From contig CAJTVM010000070.1 in NCBI GenBank assembly GCA_910579595.1, forward strand, positions 1-13,658: a stretch of DNA of 13,658 nucleotides, written 5' to 3'. Source of the stretch: an uncultured Oscillospiraceae bacterium. Its GTDB lineage: Bacteria; Bacillota; Clostridia; Oscillospirales; Oscillospiraceae. This document shows, in pieces, positions 6,650 through 13,224 of the stretch (its first letter is position 1; each line of letters begins with the position of its first letter). A model generated the notes under the pieces. That model did not search any database, had not been told where the DNA came from, and saw only the letters and a program-made list of their open reading frames with translations. The position numbers were made by a program, and so were the translations under genes.

Positions 6650-6686
6650 GGGAGCGGAAAGGCCTTCATCTTTCCGCTCCCTTTCT
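6650..6686 (+). terminator. Rho-independent terminator of the copA-csoR operon
   Basis: A perfect 12-bp stem (GGGAGCGGAAAG at 6650-6661 with CTTTCCGCTCCC at 6670-6681) has an 8-base loop and is followed by TTTCT. It starts 5 bases after the csoR stop codon and separates csoR from the MATE gene. Confidence 0.85.
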
Positions 6687-6704
6687 CATTCCTGTTCGGA
6701 TTGC

Positions 6705-6751
6705 AAATGCTCCGTTTTGGAGCGGACAATGCCGTTTGATTTCGCTATACT
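6705..6751 (+). promoter_or_regulatory. MATE promoter sharing the copA GCTCC-N5-GGAGC element
   Basis: AAATGCTCC-N5-GGAGCGGACA (6705-6728) repeats the copA element with identical spacing; only the five central bases differ (GTTTT here, ACAAT at copA). Its right edge, CGGACA (6723-6728), serves as a -35, and TATACT (6746-6751) is the -10 after 17 bases. The leader of about 35 bases ends in a strong AAGGAGGTG ribosome site (6779-6787). Confidence 0.65.
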
Positions 6752-6792
6752 TACAAGTGGTTAGATGTGGCTAATTTCAAGGAGGTGCGATT

Positions 6793-8166
6793 ATGCAAAA
6801 AACGCTTGACACAAGAACGAAACTGCTGACAAAAAGCCCGTTTCCGCTGATGATAGAGCTGGCTATCCCCGCCGTTCTGGGCATGGTAGTCGTGGGACTC
6901 TACAACATGATGGATTCCATCTTTGTCGGCCAGATGGTCGGGGATGTGCAGATGGGGGCTGTCTCTGTGTCCTATCCCTTTACCCTCATCAATGCCGGTT
7001 CCGCCGCCATGATCGGCGTCGGTTCCGCCTCGGTGCTGTCCCGCGCTATCGGGAAGAAAGACCAAGACACCGTAAAGAAGATCATGGGCAACCTGGTTGC
7101 CGTAGTGTTGCTGATGTCCGTGGTTTACATGGCGATCGGTATGGTGTTCACCCGGCAGCTCTTATCCCTGGCCGGAGCCAGTGACAACATCCTGACCTAT
7201 GCAGAAAAATATCTGCGGATCGTGTTCGCCGGTTCCCTGTTCGTGAATTTCTTCCAGAGCGCCAACATGGTCATTCGCGGCGAGGGCCAGCTTAAAAAGG
7301 CAATGGCCATTATCGCCAGCGGTGCGATCCTCAACATTATCCTCGACCCCATTTTTATCACCCTGCTCAAACCCTGCGGCATGGGCATTGAGGCGGCAGC
7401 ATACGCAACGATCCTCTCCCAATTTATCCAAGCCGCTGTGACACTGTGGTACTTCAAGAAGAAAAGCCCTAACGTGAAGATCGGACGTATCCGCATTGAC
7501 GGAATTTTATTGCCGCAAGTCCTCTCGGTTGGTATCTCCGCACTGCTGATGCAGGTTTTGACGCTGGTGCAGCAGACAGTGATCTACCGTGTAGCCTCGG
7601 CCTATGGCGGCGAAACCTCCCAAATCCTTCTGGGAGCCGCTCTGCGGTTCTGGAACTTTTCGTTTGTGCCGTTGTGGGGCATCAGTCAGGGATTTCAGCC
7701 CGCCGCCGGTACAAACTATGGTGCAAAGGATTACGACCGGGTGAAGAAGCTGACGGGCGTATTTATCACTGCCGCCACGTTTCTGTCTCTGCTGTTCTAT
7801 ATCCCGGCAGAGTTGTTCCCGGACAAAGTGCTTTCCATGTTCATTACAACGCCGGGGGTAGCAGCTTCGGGAGCAACTAACTTCCGCATCATGTTCAGCA
7901 CCTACATCCTGCAAGGCAGCTTTCTGATTGCTGTGACGCTGTTCCAGTCACTGGGCAAGGCAAGCAAAGCCACTTGGCTGGTGCTGTTTAGACAGATCAT
8001 CCTGTTTATCCCTTTGTGTGTAGTGTTGCCGATGGTGGGCGGCATGGGCATCCGGGGCGTATGGCTGGCAATCGCTCTGACGGACGCAATCCTGGTCGTT
8101 ATCACAATCGCCATGATGCTTTCGGAGTTCCGCAAAATGCCTACGACCTCCATCGTAAACAGGTAA
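6793..8166 (+). CDS. MATE-family multidrug/toxin exporter (first copy)
   Basis: This is a 457-residue, predominantly hydrophobic protein with the length and about 12 membrane segments expected of MATE (MOP superfamily) antiporters, which expel cationic drugs or metabolites using Na+ or H+ gradients. Family patterns include I-P-A-V-L-G-M near residue 25, Y-N-M-M-D (37-41) with an acidic residue in the first helix, V-G-x-G-S-A-S-V-L-S-R-A-I-G (about 75-87), and R-G-E-G-Q before the N-I-I-L-D-P segment. A second half with similar design follows, including the Q-P-A-A-G-T-N-Y-G-A motif. It starts at ATG 6793 with AAGGAGGTG 5 bases upstream. It has its own promoter, shared in design with copA. The AraC-family gene downstream is a plausible regulator. 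Substrate cannot be read from sequence. It is clearly paralogous to the second MATE in the window. Confidence 0.93.
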   Translation: MQKTLDTRTKLLTKSPFPLMIELAIPAVLGMVVVGLYNMMDSIFVGQMVGDVQMGAVSVSYPFTLINAGSAAMIGVGSASVLSRAIGKKDQDTVKKIMGNLVAVVLLMSVVYMAIGMVFTRQLLSLAGASDNILTYAEKYLRIVFAGSLFVNFFQSANMVIRGEGQLKKAMAIIASGAILNIILDPIFITLLKPCGMGIEAAAYATILSQFIQAAVTLWYFKKKSPNVKIGRIRIDGILLPQVLSVGISALLMQVLTLVQQTVIYRVASAYGGETSQILLGAALRFWNFSFVPLWGISQGFQPAAGTNYGAKDYDRVKKLTGVFITAATFLSLLFYIPAELFPDKVLSMFITTPGVAASGATNFRIMFSTYILQGSFLIAVTLFQSLGKASKATWLVLFRQIILFIPLCVVLPMVGGMGIRGVWLAIALTDAILVVITIAMMLSEFRKMPTTSIVNR

Positions 8167-8204
8167 GGATTTTGGCAGAACTCGAAAGAAAAATAGCACA
8201 GCAA

Positions 8205-8238
8205 AAGGGCCAGTGCTTTTGCGAAGGCGCTGGCCCTT
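8205..8238. terminator. Hairpin after the first MATE gene
   Basis: A 12-bp stem with one G-U pair (AAGGGCCAGTGC at 8205-8216 with GCGCTGGCCCTT at 8227-8238) and a 10-base loop begins 38 bases after the MATE stop. The rightward T tract is weak (TTGACAT), whereas the leftward side has TTTT. It probably ends or stabilises the MATE transcript and lies directly upstream of the AraC promoter. Confidence 0.6.
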
Positions 8239-8245
8239 GACATAT

Positions 8246-8274
8246 TTGAATAGACCATCCAAATGGTATATAAT
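8246..8274 (+). promoter_or_regulatory. Sigma-A promoter of the AraC-family regulator gene
   Basis: TTGAAT (8246-8251), 17 bases and a perfect TATAAT (8269-8274) form the promoter. The spacer holds the inverted repeat ACCAT-CCAA-ATGGT (8254-8267). CCAAATGG occurs in the spacer (8259-8266) and again in the leader (8298-8305). The leader also has GGAGC twice in direct orientation 21 bases apart (8283-8287 and 8304-8308). Confidence 0.65.
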
Positions 8275-8316
8275 AATTGATTGGAGCTGAAAAACTACCA
8301 AATGGAGCGGTCTGTT

Positions 8317-9390
8317 ATGGAGAGAAAATATATAATCAAAGATGCCAGGGAGATTCTGTCCCACGAACTCGAAAACCTTGGAACGAAGGAGAGCGCATCA
8401 ATGTGTGAAAACTATATTACAAACGCAACAAGTCTGGTTTCGGCCATTCCCAAAGACAGCGAGGGATATTGCACTGTCTATAAAATGGATTGTGCCGATG
8501 GTCTTGGACTCATGACTGTTTATCAGGTCTACCCTGGCATTCAGCTTATTTACAACGATTTTGAAGCGGCAGGCTGTCAATGGGACAGCCTGATCAGCGG
8601 CGATGTGCTGGAGATCAACCATTGCCGTGAAGGACGAGAGGGCAGCCGTTTATTAAGTGGTTCCTGTCTGTACCTCGGAGAAGGTGATCTATCCATCCAT
8701 ACAATGGATAACTGCGCCCCGGAAATGACTTTCCCTCTGCGGCATTATCGTGGGATCACCGTAGCACTCAACTTGACGTTTGTATCGGAACATCCCCCAG
8801 AAATTCTTGCGGAAACAGGAATTGATATTTACTCGTTCAAAGAGAGATTCTGTGCCGATGGAAGTTGCTTTATCATGCGGGCCAAAAATGAGATCGAGCA
8901 TATCTTTTCAGAGCTGTACTCCGTACCGGATCGTTTGCAAAGACCATATTTCAAACTGAAAGTACAGGAGCTTCTCTTGTTTTTGAGTATGGTGGATGTA
9001 GCCGAGGAAAAGCAGCGCGAATATTATACCTCGCCTCAAGTTGAAATTGTGAAGCAGATTCATAAGCGGCTCATTTCAAATTTGCAGGAGCGTCCCACGA
9101 TTGAGGAACTTTCCAAAGAGTTTCTTATCAATACGGCCACTTTGAAAAAGACATTCAAAGGCATCTACGGACAACCCATTGGTACTTATATGAAAGAGTA
9201 CCGTATCAGGCAAGCGGCAACTCTGCTTCGTCAGACTCAGGCCACGATTGCGGAAATCGCCAACAAGGTCGGATATGAAAATCAGAGTAAGTTTGCATCT
9301 GCATTTCATGACATAATGAAAGTGCCGCCTGCTGAATACAGAAAAGAAAATATGAGTGAGATGCGAGGGGGTGATCTCTTGGGAAATTAG
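8317..9390 (+). CDS. AraC-family transcriptional regulator
   Basis: This 357-residue regulator has an N-terminal region of about 240 residues without a domain I can name; it contains a strand-rich stretch (about 60-160) that may be the effector-binding part. The C-terminal AraC/XylS domain spans about 242-345. It has two helix-turn-helices: T-I-E-E-L-S-K-E-F-L-I-N-T-A-T-L-K-K-T-F-K (261-281), and I-A-E-I-A-N-K-V-G-Y-E-N-Q-S-K-F-A-S-A-F (311-330), with the P-P-A-E-Y-R signature after it. The ATG at 8317 is chosen because GGAG lies 9 bases upstream; earlier in-frame ATG (8302) and TTG (8281) codons lack a well-placed site. It follows the MATE gene and has its own promoter. Its likely role is to activate an efflux gene in response to a toxic compound (inference). 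The stop is immediately preceded by a slippery heptamer. Confidence 0.88.
   Translation: MERKYIIKDAREILSHELENLGTKESASMCENYITNATSLVSAIPKDSEGYCTVYKMDCADGLGLMTVYQVYPGIQLIYNDFEAAGCQWDSLISGDVLEINHCREGREGSRLLSGSCLYLGEGDLSIHTMDNCAPEMTFPLRHYRGITVALNLTFVSEHPPEILAETGIDIYSFKERFCADGSCFIMRAKNEIEHIFSELYSVPDRLQRPYFKLKVQELLLFLSMVDVAEEKQREYYTSPQVEIVKQIHKRLISNLQERPTIEELSKEFLINTATLKKTFKGIYGQPIGTYMKEYRIRQAATLLRQTQATIAEIANKVGYENQSKFASAFHDIMKVPPAEYRKENMSEMRGGDLLGN
9366..9390 (+). other. Candidate programmed -1 frameshift site at the end of the AraC gene
   Basis: The last codons before the AraC stop form the heptamer G-GGA-AAT (9381-9387), fitting X-XXY-YYZ, with TAG (9388-9390) directly after it. AGGGGG (9366-9371) lies 9 bases upstream, as a Shine-Dalgarno-like stimulator does in E. 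coli dnaX. A -1 slip would re-pair as GGG-AAA and enter the downstream winged-helix frame with no stop between. A 9-bp hairpin (9414-9443) exists but starts 26 bases after the heptamer, farther than usual. Confidence 0.4.
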
Positions 9391-9395
9391 CTGTT

Positions 9396-9890
9396 TTGGA
9401 TATAGCGGAGTCTGGCAAGCAGATTGGTGAAAAGCTGTTTGCCCTGCTGGATGCCAGTCAGCAACAGGAGCTGATGCAGTATGTTCTTGCACAAACGAAA
9501 GTCGGCAATGCTGATGCTTCTCCACGCAGTACCTTTCCTCAAATTATCCCGGTCACTCCTGCTGCCAGATTAACAGAAGTCCAAGCAGAAGATTTGTACT
9601 TCTGCTTGGAAAACCGATTGGTATATATCTGCGAGACCGAGATCATGCTGACAGTGAAAGAGTTTGACATCTTCGCCCTGCTCATCATGAATCCCCGCCG
9701 GGTACTCACCTATGACATGATAATAGACCTTGTGTGGCACGAAAGTCTTGACTACTACTCCCACAGAGCAATCAACAATCATGTCAGCAACCTCCGGCAC
9801 AAGCTCAAGGTCACGCCCGAAACGCCGGACTACATCAGGAGCGTTCACAGCATCGGGTACAAATTCAATCCGAATATCGAACTTCTTTGA
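9396..9890 (+). CDS. OmpR/PhoB-type winged-helix protein without receiver domain
   Basis: This is a 164-residue ORF. Residues 1-60 form a helical segment and a loose linker. Residues about 62-160 form an OmpR/PhoB-type winged helix: the strand pair V-Y-I-C-E-T-E-I-M-L, T-V-K-E-F-D-I-F-A-L-L-I-M-N-P-R-R-V-L-T, the recognition helix A-I-N-N-H-V-S-N-L-R-H-K-L-K (125-138), and the wing I-R-S-V-H-S-I-G-Y-K-F. No phosphoacceptor receiver is present, so it is not a standard response regulator. The start is uncertain: TTG 9396 is the only usual start codon between the last in-frame stop (9372-9374) and the conserved part, and only a weak GGGAAA precedes it. It lies 5 bases after the AraC stop in the -1 frame, so either coupled reinitiation or a frameshift fusion with AraC (about 524 residues) could produce it. 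A terminator follows at once. Confidence 0.78.
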   Translation: MDIAESGKQIGEKLFALLDASQQQELMQYVLAQTKVGNADASPRSTFPQIIPVTPAARLTEVQAEDLYFCLENRLVYICETEIMLTVKEFDIFALLIMNPRRVLTYDMIIDLVWHESLDYYSHRAINNHVSNLRHKLKVTPETPDYIRSVHSIGYKFNPNIELL

Positions 9891-9924
9891 AGCCCCGGAC
9901 GCATTTTTACGACCGGGGCTTTTC
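9891..9924 (+). terminator. Rho-independent terminator after the winged-helix gene
   Basis: A perfect 8-bp GC-rich stem (AGCCCCGG at 9891-9898 with CCGGGGCT at 9913-9920) starts directly after the TGA stop and ends in TTTTC. It closes the AraC/winged-helix transcript. Confidence 0.85.
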
Positions 9925-9942
9925 TAAAGCGGGAAATGGGAC

Positions 9943-9979
9943 TTGACACAAGCGGTTCTTTTCGCTATAATAGAACCGC
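9943..9979 (+). promoter_or_regulatory. Consensus promoter of tetR with an embedded inverted repeat
   Basis: TTGACA (9943-9948), 17 bases, TATAAT (9966-9971) match the sigma-A consensus perfectly. The inverted repeat GCGGTTCT (9952-9959) and AGAACCGC (9972-9979) brackets the -10, spanning 28 bp with a 12-base gap. This size and place suit a TetR-family dimer pair repressing its own gene; binding is inferred. Confidence 0.78.
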
Positions 9980-10000
9980 AGTTCAATATTGGAGGGCGCT

Positions 10001-10570
10001 ATGGCACAGGTACTGAAGGACGAGATACGGGAGAAAATTCTTGCTGCGGCTTTAGATGAATTTTTTGATAGAGGGTACAAACTGGCTGCTATGCGTAATA
10101 TTGCGGCCAAAGCGCAGATCCCTACCGGCCTTATCTATTCTTACTACAAAAACAAGGCCGACTTATTTGATGCCATTCTCCGCCCTGTTCTGTACGATTG
10201 GGAGCGGGTGTTGACTGCCGGTGAGAAAAACGAAAGCAGACACTTAGGCACAGAAATCTATGGGTTGAGCAAGGCTGAAACGGAATGTCTGCTAAACTTA
10301 TTTGACCATCGAAAAGAATTTATCATCCTGATTGACAAGAGCGGCGGCACAAAGTATGAATGTGAGAAAGAGCGTTTTGTCAAAGACATAGAAGCTCACT
10401 TGCTGGAGCATCGGGACGATACCACCGCAGACGCAGTTTTCATCCACATTATTGCAAACAATTTTGTGGATGGCCTCATGCAGATCATGTATCACTACAA
10501 GGGAAAGGAATGGGCGATTATGATTTTACACAAATTATCCAAAATGTATTTGTCGGGGATCGGTCTTTAG
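10001..10570 (+). CDS. TetR-family transcriptional repressor
   Basis: This is a 189-residue regulator of the TetR/AcrR family. The N-terminal DNA-binding domain is clear: E-K-I-L-A-A-A-L-D-E-F-F-D-R-G-Y (about 11-26), then A-M-R-N-I-A-A-K-A-Q-I-P-T-G-L-I-Y-S-Y-Y-K-N-K-A-D-L-F (30-56), with the typical G-x-I/L-Y-x-Y-F/Y-x-x-K-x-x-L-F pattern. The C-terminal two-thirds is helical and would bind an unknown ligand; it is too variable to name. The ATG at 10001 is preceded by GGAGGG 5 bases upstream and is preferred to an in-frame TTG four codons earlier. Its promoter carries an inverted repeat that suggests autorepression. The gene ends within a terminator and is followed by the CDF-MATE-MntR cluster, which it may also control. 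Confidence 0.9.
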   Translation: MAQVLKDEIREKILAAALDEFFDRGYKLAAMRNIAAKAQIPTGLIYSYYKNKADLFDAILRPVLYDWERVLTAGEKNESRHLGTEIYGLSKAETECLLNLFDHRKEFIILIDKSGGTKYECEKERFVKDIEAHLLEHRDDTTADAVFIHIIANNFVDGLMQIMYHYKGKEWAIMILHKLSKMYLSGIGL

Positions 10571-10586
10571 ACCGGTTCCTTTTTTT
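10559..10586 (+). terminator. Terminator overlapping the tetR stop codon
   Basis: A short hairpin (stem ATCGGTC at 10559-10565 with GACCGGT at 10570-10576, one T-G pair, TTTA loop) contains the tetR TAG stop and is followed by TCC and seven T residues. It should reduce or block read-through from tetR into the CDF cluster. Confidence 0.75.
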
Positions 10587-10587
10587 A

Positions 10588-10616
10588 TTGAACAATAATG
10601 AACTATCGTTCAAAAT
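10588..10616 (+). promoter_or_regulatory. Putative promoter/operator of the CDF-MATE-MntR cluster
   Basis: TTGAAC (10588-10593), 17 bases and CAAAAT (10611-10616) form a weak promoter just after the tetR terminator. Within it lies TGAAC-TATC-GTTCA (10599-10612), a near-perfect palindrome of repressor-operator size. The GAAC/GTTC core also appears in the tetR promoter repeat, but with the half-sites in the opposite orientation, so a shared regulator is only a possibility. Confidence 0.45.
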
Positions 10617-10633
10617 TAAAGGAGGAACAGCCT

Positions 10634-11848
10634 ATGATGGCTCAACTAATCAAGCTGTATTTCAAAGGAAAGCCGAACACATCCAACACCGCAGTAAAAA
10701 AAGCGTATGCCTCACTGTCCAGCATCGCAGGCATTATCCTGAATCTGCTCTTGTGTACGGCAAAAATCATGACCGGGTTTTTCAGTCGGTCGGTTGCCAT
10801 ATCTGCGGACGGATTTAACAACCTGTCAGACGCAGGAATTTCACTTATGACGCTTTTAGGGTTTCAGATCGCGAGGTATGGCAGGGGAAGTACCCACCCG
10901 TTCGGTCATGGACGCTTTGAGTGGATCATGGGGATTTTTGCATCCCTTGCCGTGGTGCTGATGGGAGGCCAGCTAATCCATACTTCTCTCCAATCCATCC
11001 TCCACCCTCAAACGCCGTTATTCAGCGTAGCAACCGTAATCATCCTGGCGCTGTCCATCTTGGTAAAAGGCTATATGTATTTTTACAATCGGCAATTTGC
11101 AAAAATAACAAACTCTGAAACGCTGAAAGCAACTGCCACGGACTGTATCAGCGATGCCGCCGCTACAGGAGCGGTTTTGCTCTCAACAGTAATCAGCCAT
11201 GTGACAGGCTGGCAGATTGACGGCTACTGTGGCGTATTGGTATCTGCCTTTATTGTGATTGCGGGGACAAAAAGCCTTTGGGAAGTGCTGGGGCGGGTCA
11301 TGGGCCAGGCAACCGACCAGAGTATTATTGACGACGTTCTGCGGACTGTCAAAGCATACCCGGAAATTGCGGCAGTACGGAATCTGATGGTGCATGATTA
11401 TGGGTTCGGCTATTTTGTGATCTCCCTGCGAATTGAGGGGTACAGAAAAGACAGCGAACAGCTTTACAACGCAATTCACGAAATATCCTGCGCCTTATAC
11501 CAGCAGTTTCATTGTGACTGTTTCATCCAAGTGGACTATCTCATAGATGACGATGGGTTGACGGCATATTTGCGGGATAAAGTCGAATTTGTTCTGCAAA
11601 AGTACAGCGGTAAGGTAAGCATAGACCATTTCCGGCTGATTGAAAGCGGCGACTATACCACAATTTCACTTGATCTTCTCTATCCTGCTGAACTGCAAAA
11701 AAGCGAGGAAGTCATTTGTCGGGAGATTGAAATGGAATTAGAGAGCGAAAATCCTCAATACCGTACAATCATCAAAAGTATTCTTCGGCGGGAGCGATAT
11801 GGTTCCCACCGTCGAAATAAATCCAAAAATCAGGAGGACAACAAATGA
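10634..11848 (+). CDS. Cation diffusion facilitator, probable Mn2+ exporter (MntE-like)
   Basis: This 404-residue membrane antiporter of the CDF family exports divalent metal. The transmembrane domain spans about 25-215. The second helix reads A-D-G-F-N-N-L-S-D-A, giving N62-D66. The fifth helix reads A-T-D-C-I-S-D-A, giving D170-D174. This N-D/D-D ligand set is the one described for Mn-type CDF proteins such as streptococcal MntE, whereas zinc exporters usually have a His in place of one Asp (HxxxD). The motif H-P-F-G-H-G-R-F-E (88-96) between helices is typical. A cytoplasmic CDF domain follows (about 225-305), then an extra C-terminal segment of about 100 residues that includes a further E/D-rich strand-helix unit. 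ATG 10634 has AAAGGAGG 8 bases upstream. The stop overlaps the ATG of the second MATE. The MntR-like regulator in the same cluster supports manganese, but iron or cobalt cannot be excluded. Confidence 0.88.
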   Translation: MMAQLIKLYFKGKPNTSNTAVKKAYASLSSIAGIILNLLLCTAKIMTGFFSRSVAISADGFNNLSDAGISLMTLLGFQIARYGRGSTHPFGHGRFEWIMGIFASLAVVLMGGQLIHTSLQSILHPQTPLFSVATVIILALSILVKGYMYFYNRQFAKITNSETLKATATDCISDAAATGAVLLSTVISHVTGWQIDGYCGVLVSAFIVIAGTKSLWEVLGRVMGQATDQSIIDDVLRTVKAYPEIAAVRNLMVHDYGFGYFVISLRIEGYRKDSEQLYNAIHEISCALYQQFHCDCFIQVDYLIDDDGLTAYLRDKVEFVLQKYSGKVSIDHFRLIESGDYTTISLDLLYPAELQKSEEVICREIEMELESENPQYRTIIKSILRRERYGSHRRNKSKNQEDNK

Positions 11849-13224
11849 ATCAGCAAAGCAACAACCGAATCAGCATCATGCGGGACGAGCCGGTAGCGGC
11901 CTCGTTGATGAAGTTAGGCATACCGACCATGATCGGTATGCTGATCTCCGCACTCTACAACGCCATCGACGCCTATTTTGTGAGCGGTTTGGGCATGAGC
12001 CAGATGGGGGCGGTGTCTGTTGTATTTCCCATCGTACAGATCGTCATTGGCTTGGGAATGATGTTTGGGGCCGGAGCATCGTCCTACATCTCTCGATCGC
12101 TTGGAAAGGGGGACAATGCAGAGGCCAATCGAACCGCCTCCACTGCACTTTTTGCCAGCATTTTTGTAGGAGCGGTCATTATCGCAGGAATTATGGTATT
12201 CCTCAACCCTGTGCTGATGTCGCTGGGAGCGACCGACACGATTTTGCCCTATGCGAGAGCCTACGCCCAAATCTATGTGACTGGCTCCATCATCAATGTG
12301 TTTACCGTCACAATGAACAACCTTCTGACGGCGCAGGGCGCTACCCGGTTCACCATGATCTCTATGCTCACCGGCAGTATCATCAACATCATTTTAGACC
12401 CGATTATGATTTACGCCCTGGATTGGGGCATTGAGGGCGCGGCCATTGCCACGGTGATTTCGCTGGGCGTCAACATGGCCCTTTATATTGGGTACATAGC
12501 AACAAAGCAAGGTGTTCTACGGCTGTCGCTGCGGAATATCCGTCTTTCACCCCAGCTTTTGGGCGAGATTTTGAAAATCGGTATTCCTGTGCTTCTGTTC
12601 CAGCTTCTTGCCAGCGCGTCTATGGGACTTACCAACAGCGCGGCAAAGCCTTATGGGGACTACGCCGTGGCGGCAATGGGGGCTGTGATCCGTATTATGA
12701 CCGTCGGGACTTACATAGTTTTTGGCTTCTTGAAAGGTTTCCAGCCGTTTGCCGGATATAACTACGGCGCAAAGCAATTTGACCGGCTGAAAAAGGCCAT
12801 CCGCCTTTGCCTGATTTGGTCTACAACATTCGGCATGATCGCGGCTATCGTACTCTTTGCCTTTGCGGAACCAATCGTATCCATTTTTGGAACCGATGCA
12901 GAAATGGTAAATCTGGCAGGCAAGGCCCTCCGGCTGAACGCAATACTGTTTGTCACCTTTGGTTTTCAGATGGTATATGCAAGTCTTTATCTCTCCGTCG
13001 GAAAAAGTCTGGTGGGCGGACTGTTGAGCTTAAGCCGACAAGGGATATTTTTCCTGCCCTTGATTTATGTGTTGCCCCGCCTTTTCCAACTATCCGGGGT
13101 AATTTGGGTGCAGCCAGCAGCTGACTTGCTGGCAACCGCAGTTACCTTCATTTTTGCAATCAAAATCAATCGTGCTTTAACTGTAGAAACACCTGAATAT
13201 CCACAAGGGGGTGAACTGACCTGA
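11845..13224 (+). CDS. MATE-family exporter (second copy)
   Basis: This is a 459-residue polytopic protein of the MATE family. It shares the landmarks of the first MATE in the window: L-G-I-P-T-M-I-G-M (24-32), L-Y-N-A-I-D (37-42), M-G-A-V-S-V-V near 54-60, S-R-S-L-G-K-G-D, A-Q-G-A-T-R before N-I-I-L-D-P, and F-K/Q-P-F-A-G-Y-N-Y-G-A in the second half. It is a diverged paralogue rather than a recent duplicate. The ATG overlaps the CDF stop (ATGA), with CAGGAGG about 9 bases upstream, so the two are translationally coupled. The last codons overlap the start of the MntR-like gene. Its substrate is unknown. Tight coupling to a metal exporter and a metal-type regulator raises the possibility that it exports a metal complex or is simply induced by the same stress. 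Confidence 0.92.
   Translation: MNQQSNNRISIMRDEPVAASLMKLGIPTMIGMLISALYNAIDAYFVSGLGMSQMGAVSVVFPIVQIVIGLGMMFGAGASSYISRSLGKGDNAEANRTASTALFASIFVGAVIIAGIMVFLNPVLMSLGATDTILPYARAYAQIYVTGSIINVFTVTMNNLLTAQGATRFTMISMLTGSIINIILDPIMIYALDWGIEGAAIATVISLGVNMALYIGYIATKQGVLRLSLRNIRLSPQLLGEILKIGIPVLLFQLLASASMGLTNSAAKPYGDYAVAAMGAVIRIMTVGTYIVFGFLKGFQPFAGYNYGAKQFDRLKKAIRLCLIWSTTFGMIAAIVLFAFAEPIVSIFGTDAEMVNLAGKALRLNAILFVTFGFQMVYASLYLSVGKSLVGGLLSLSRQGIFFLPLIYVLPRLFQLSGVIWVQPAADLLATAVTFIFAIKINRALTVETPEYPQGGELT

Noticed and set aside
3514..6771. Similar 14-base stretches TGGTTAGACATGGC (3514-3527) and TGGTTAGATGTGGC (6758-6771)
   Set aside because: They match at 12 of 14 positions but lie on opposite strands relative to transcription of their genes and show no clear symmetry; this may be chance.
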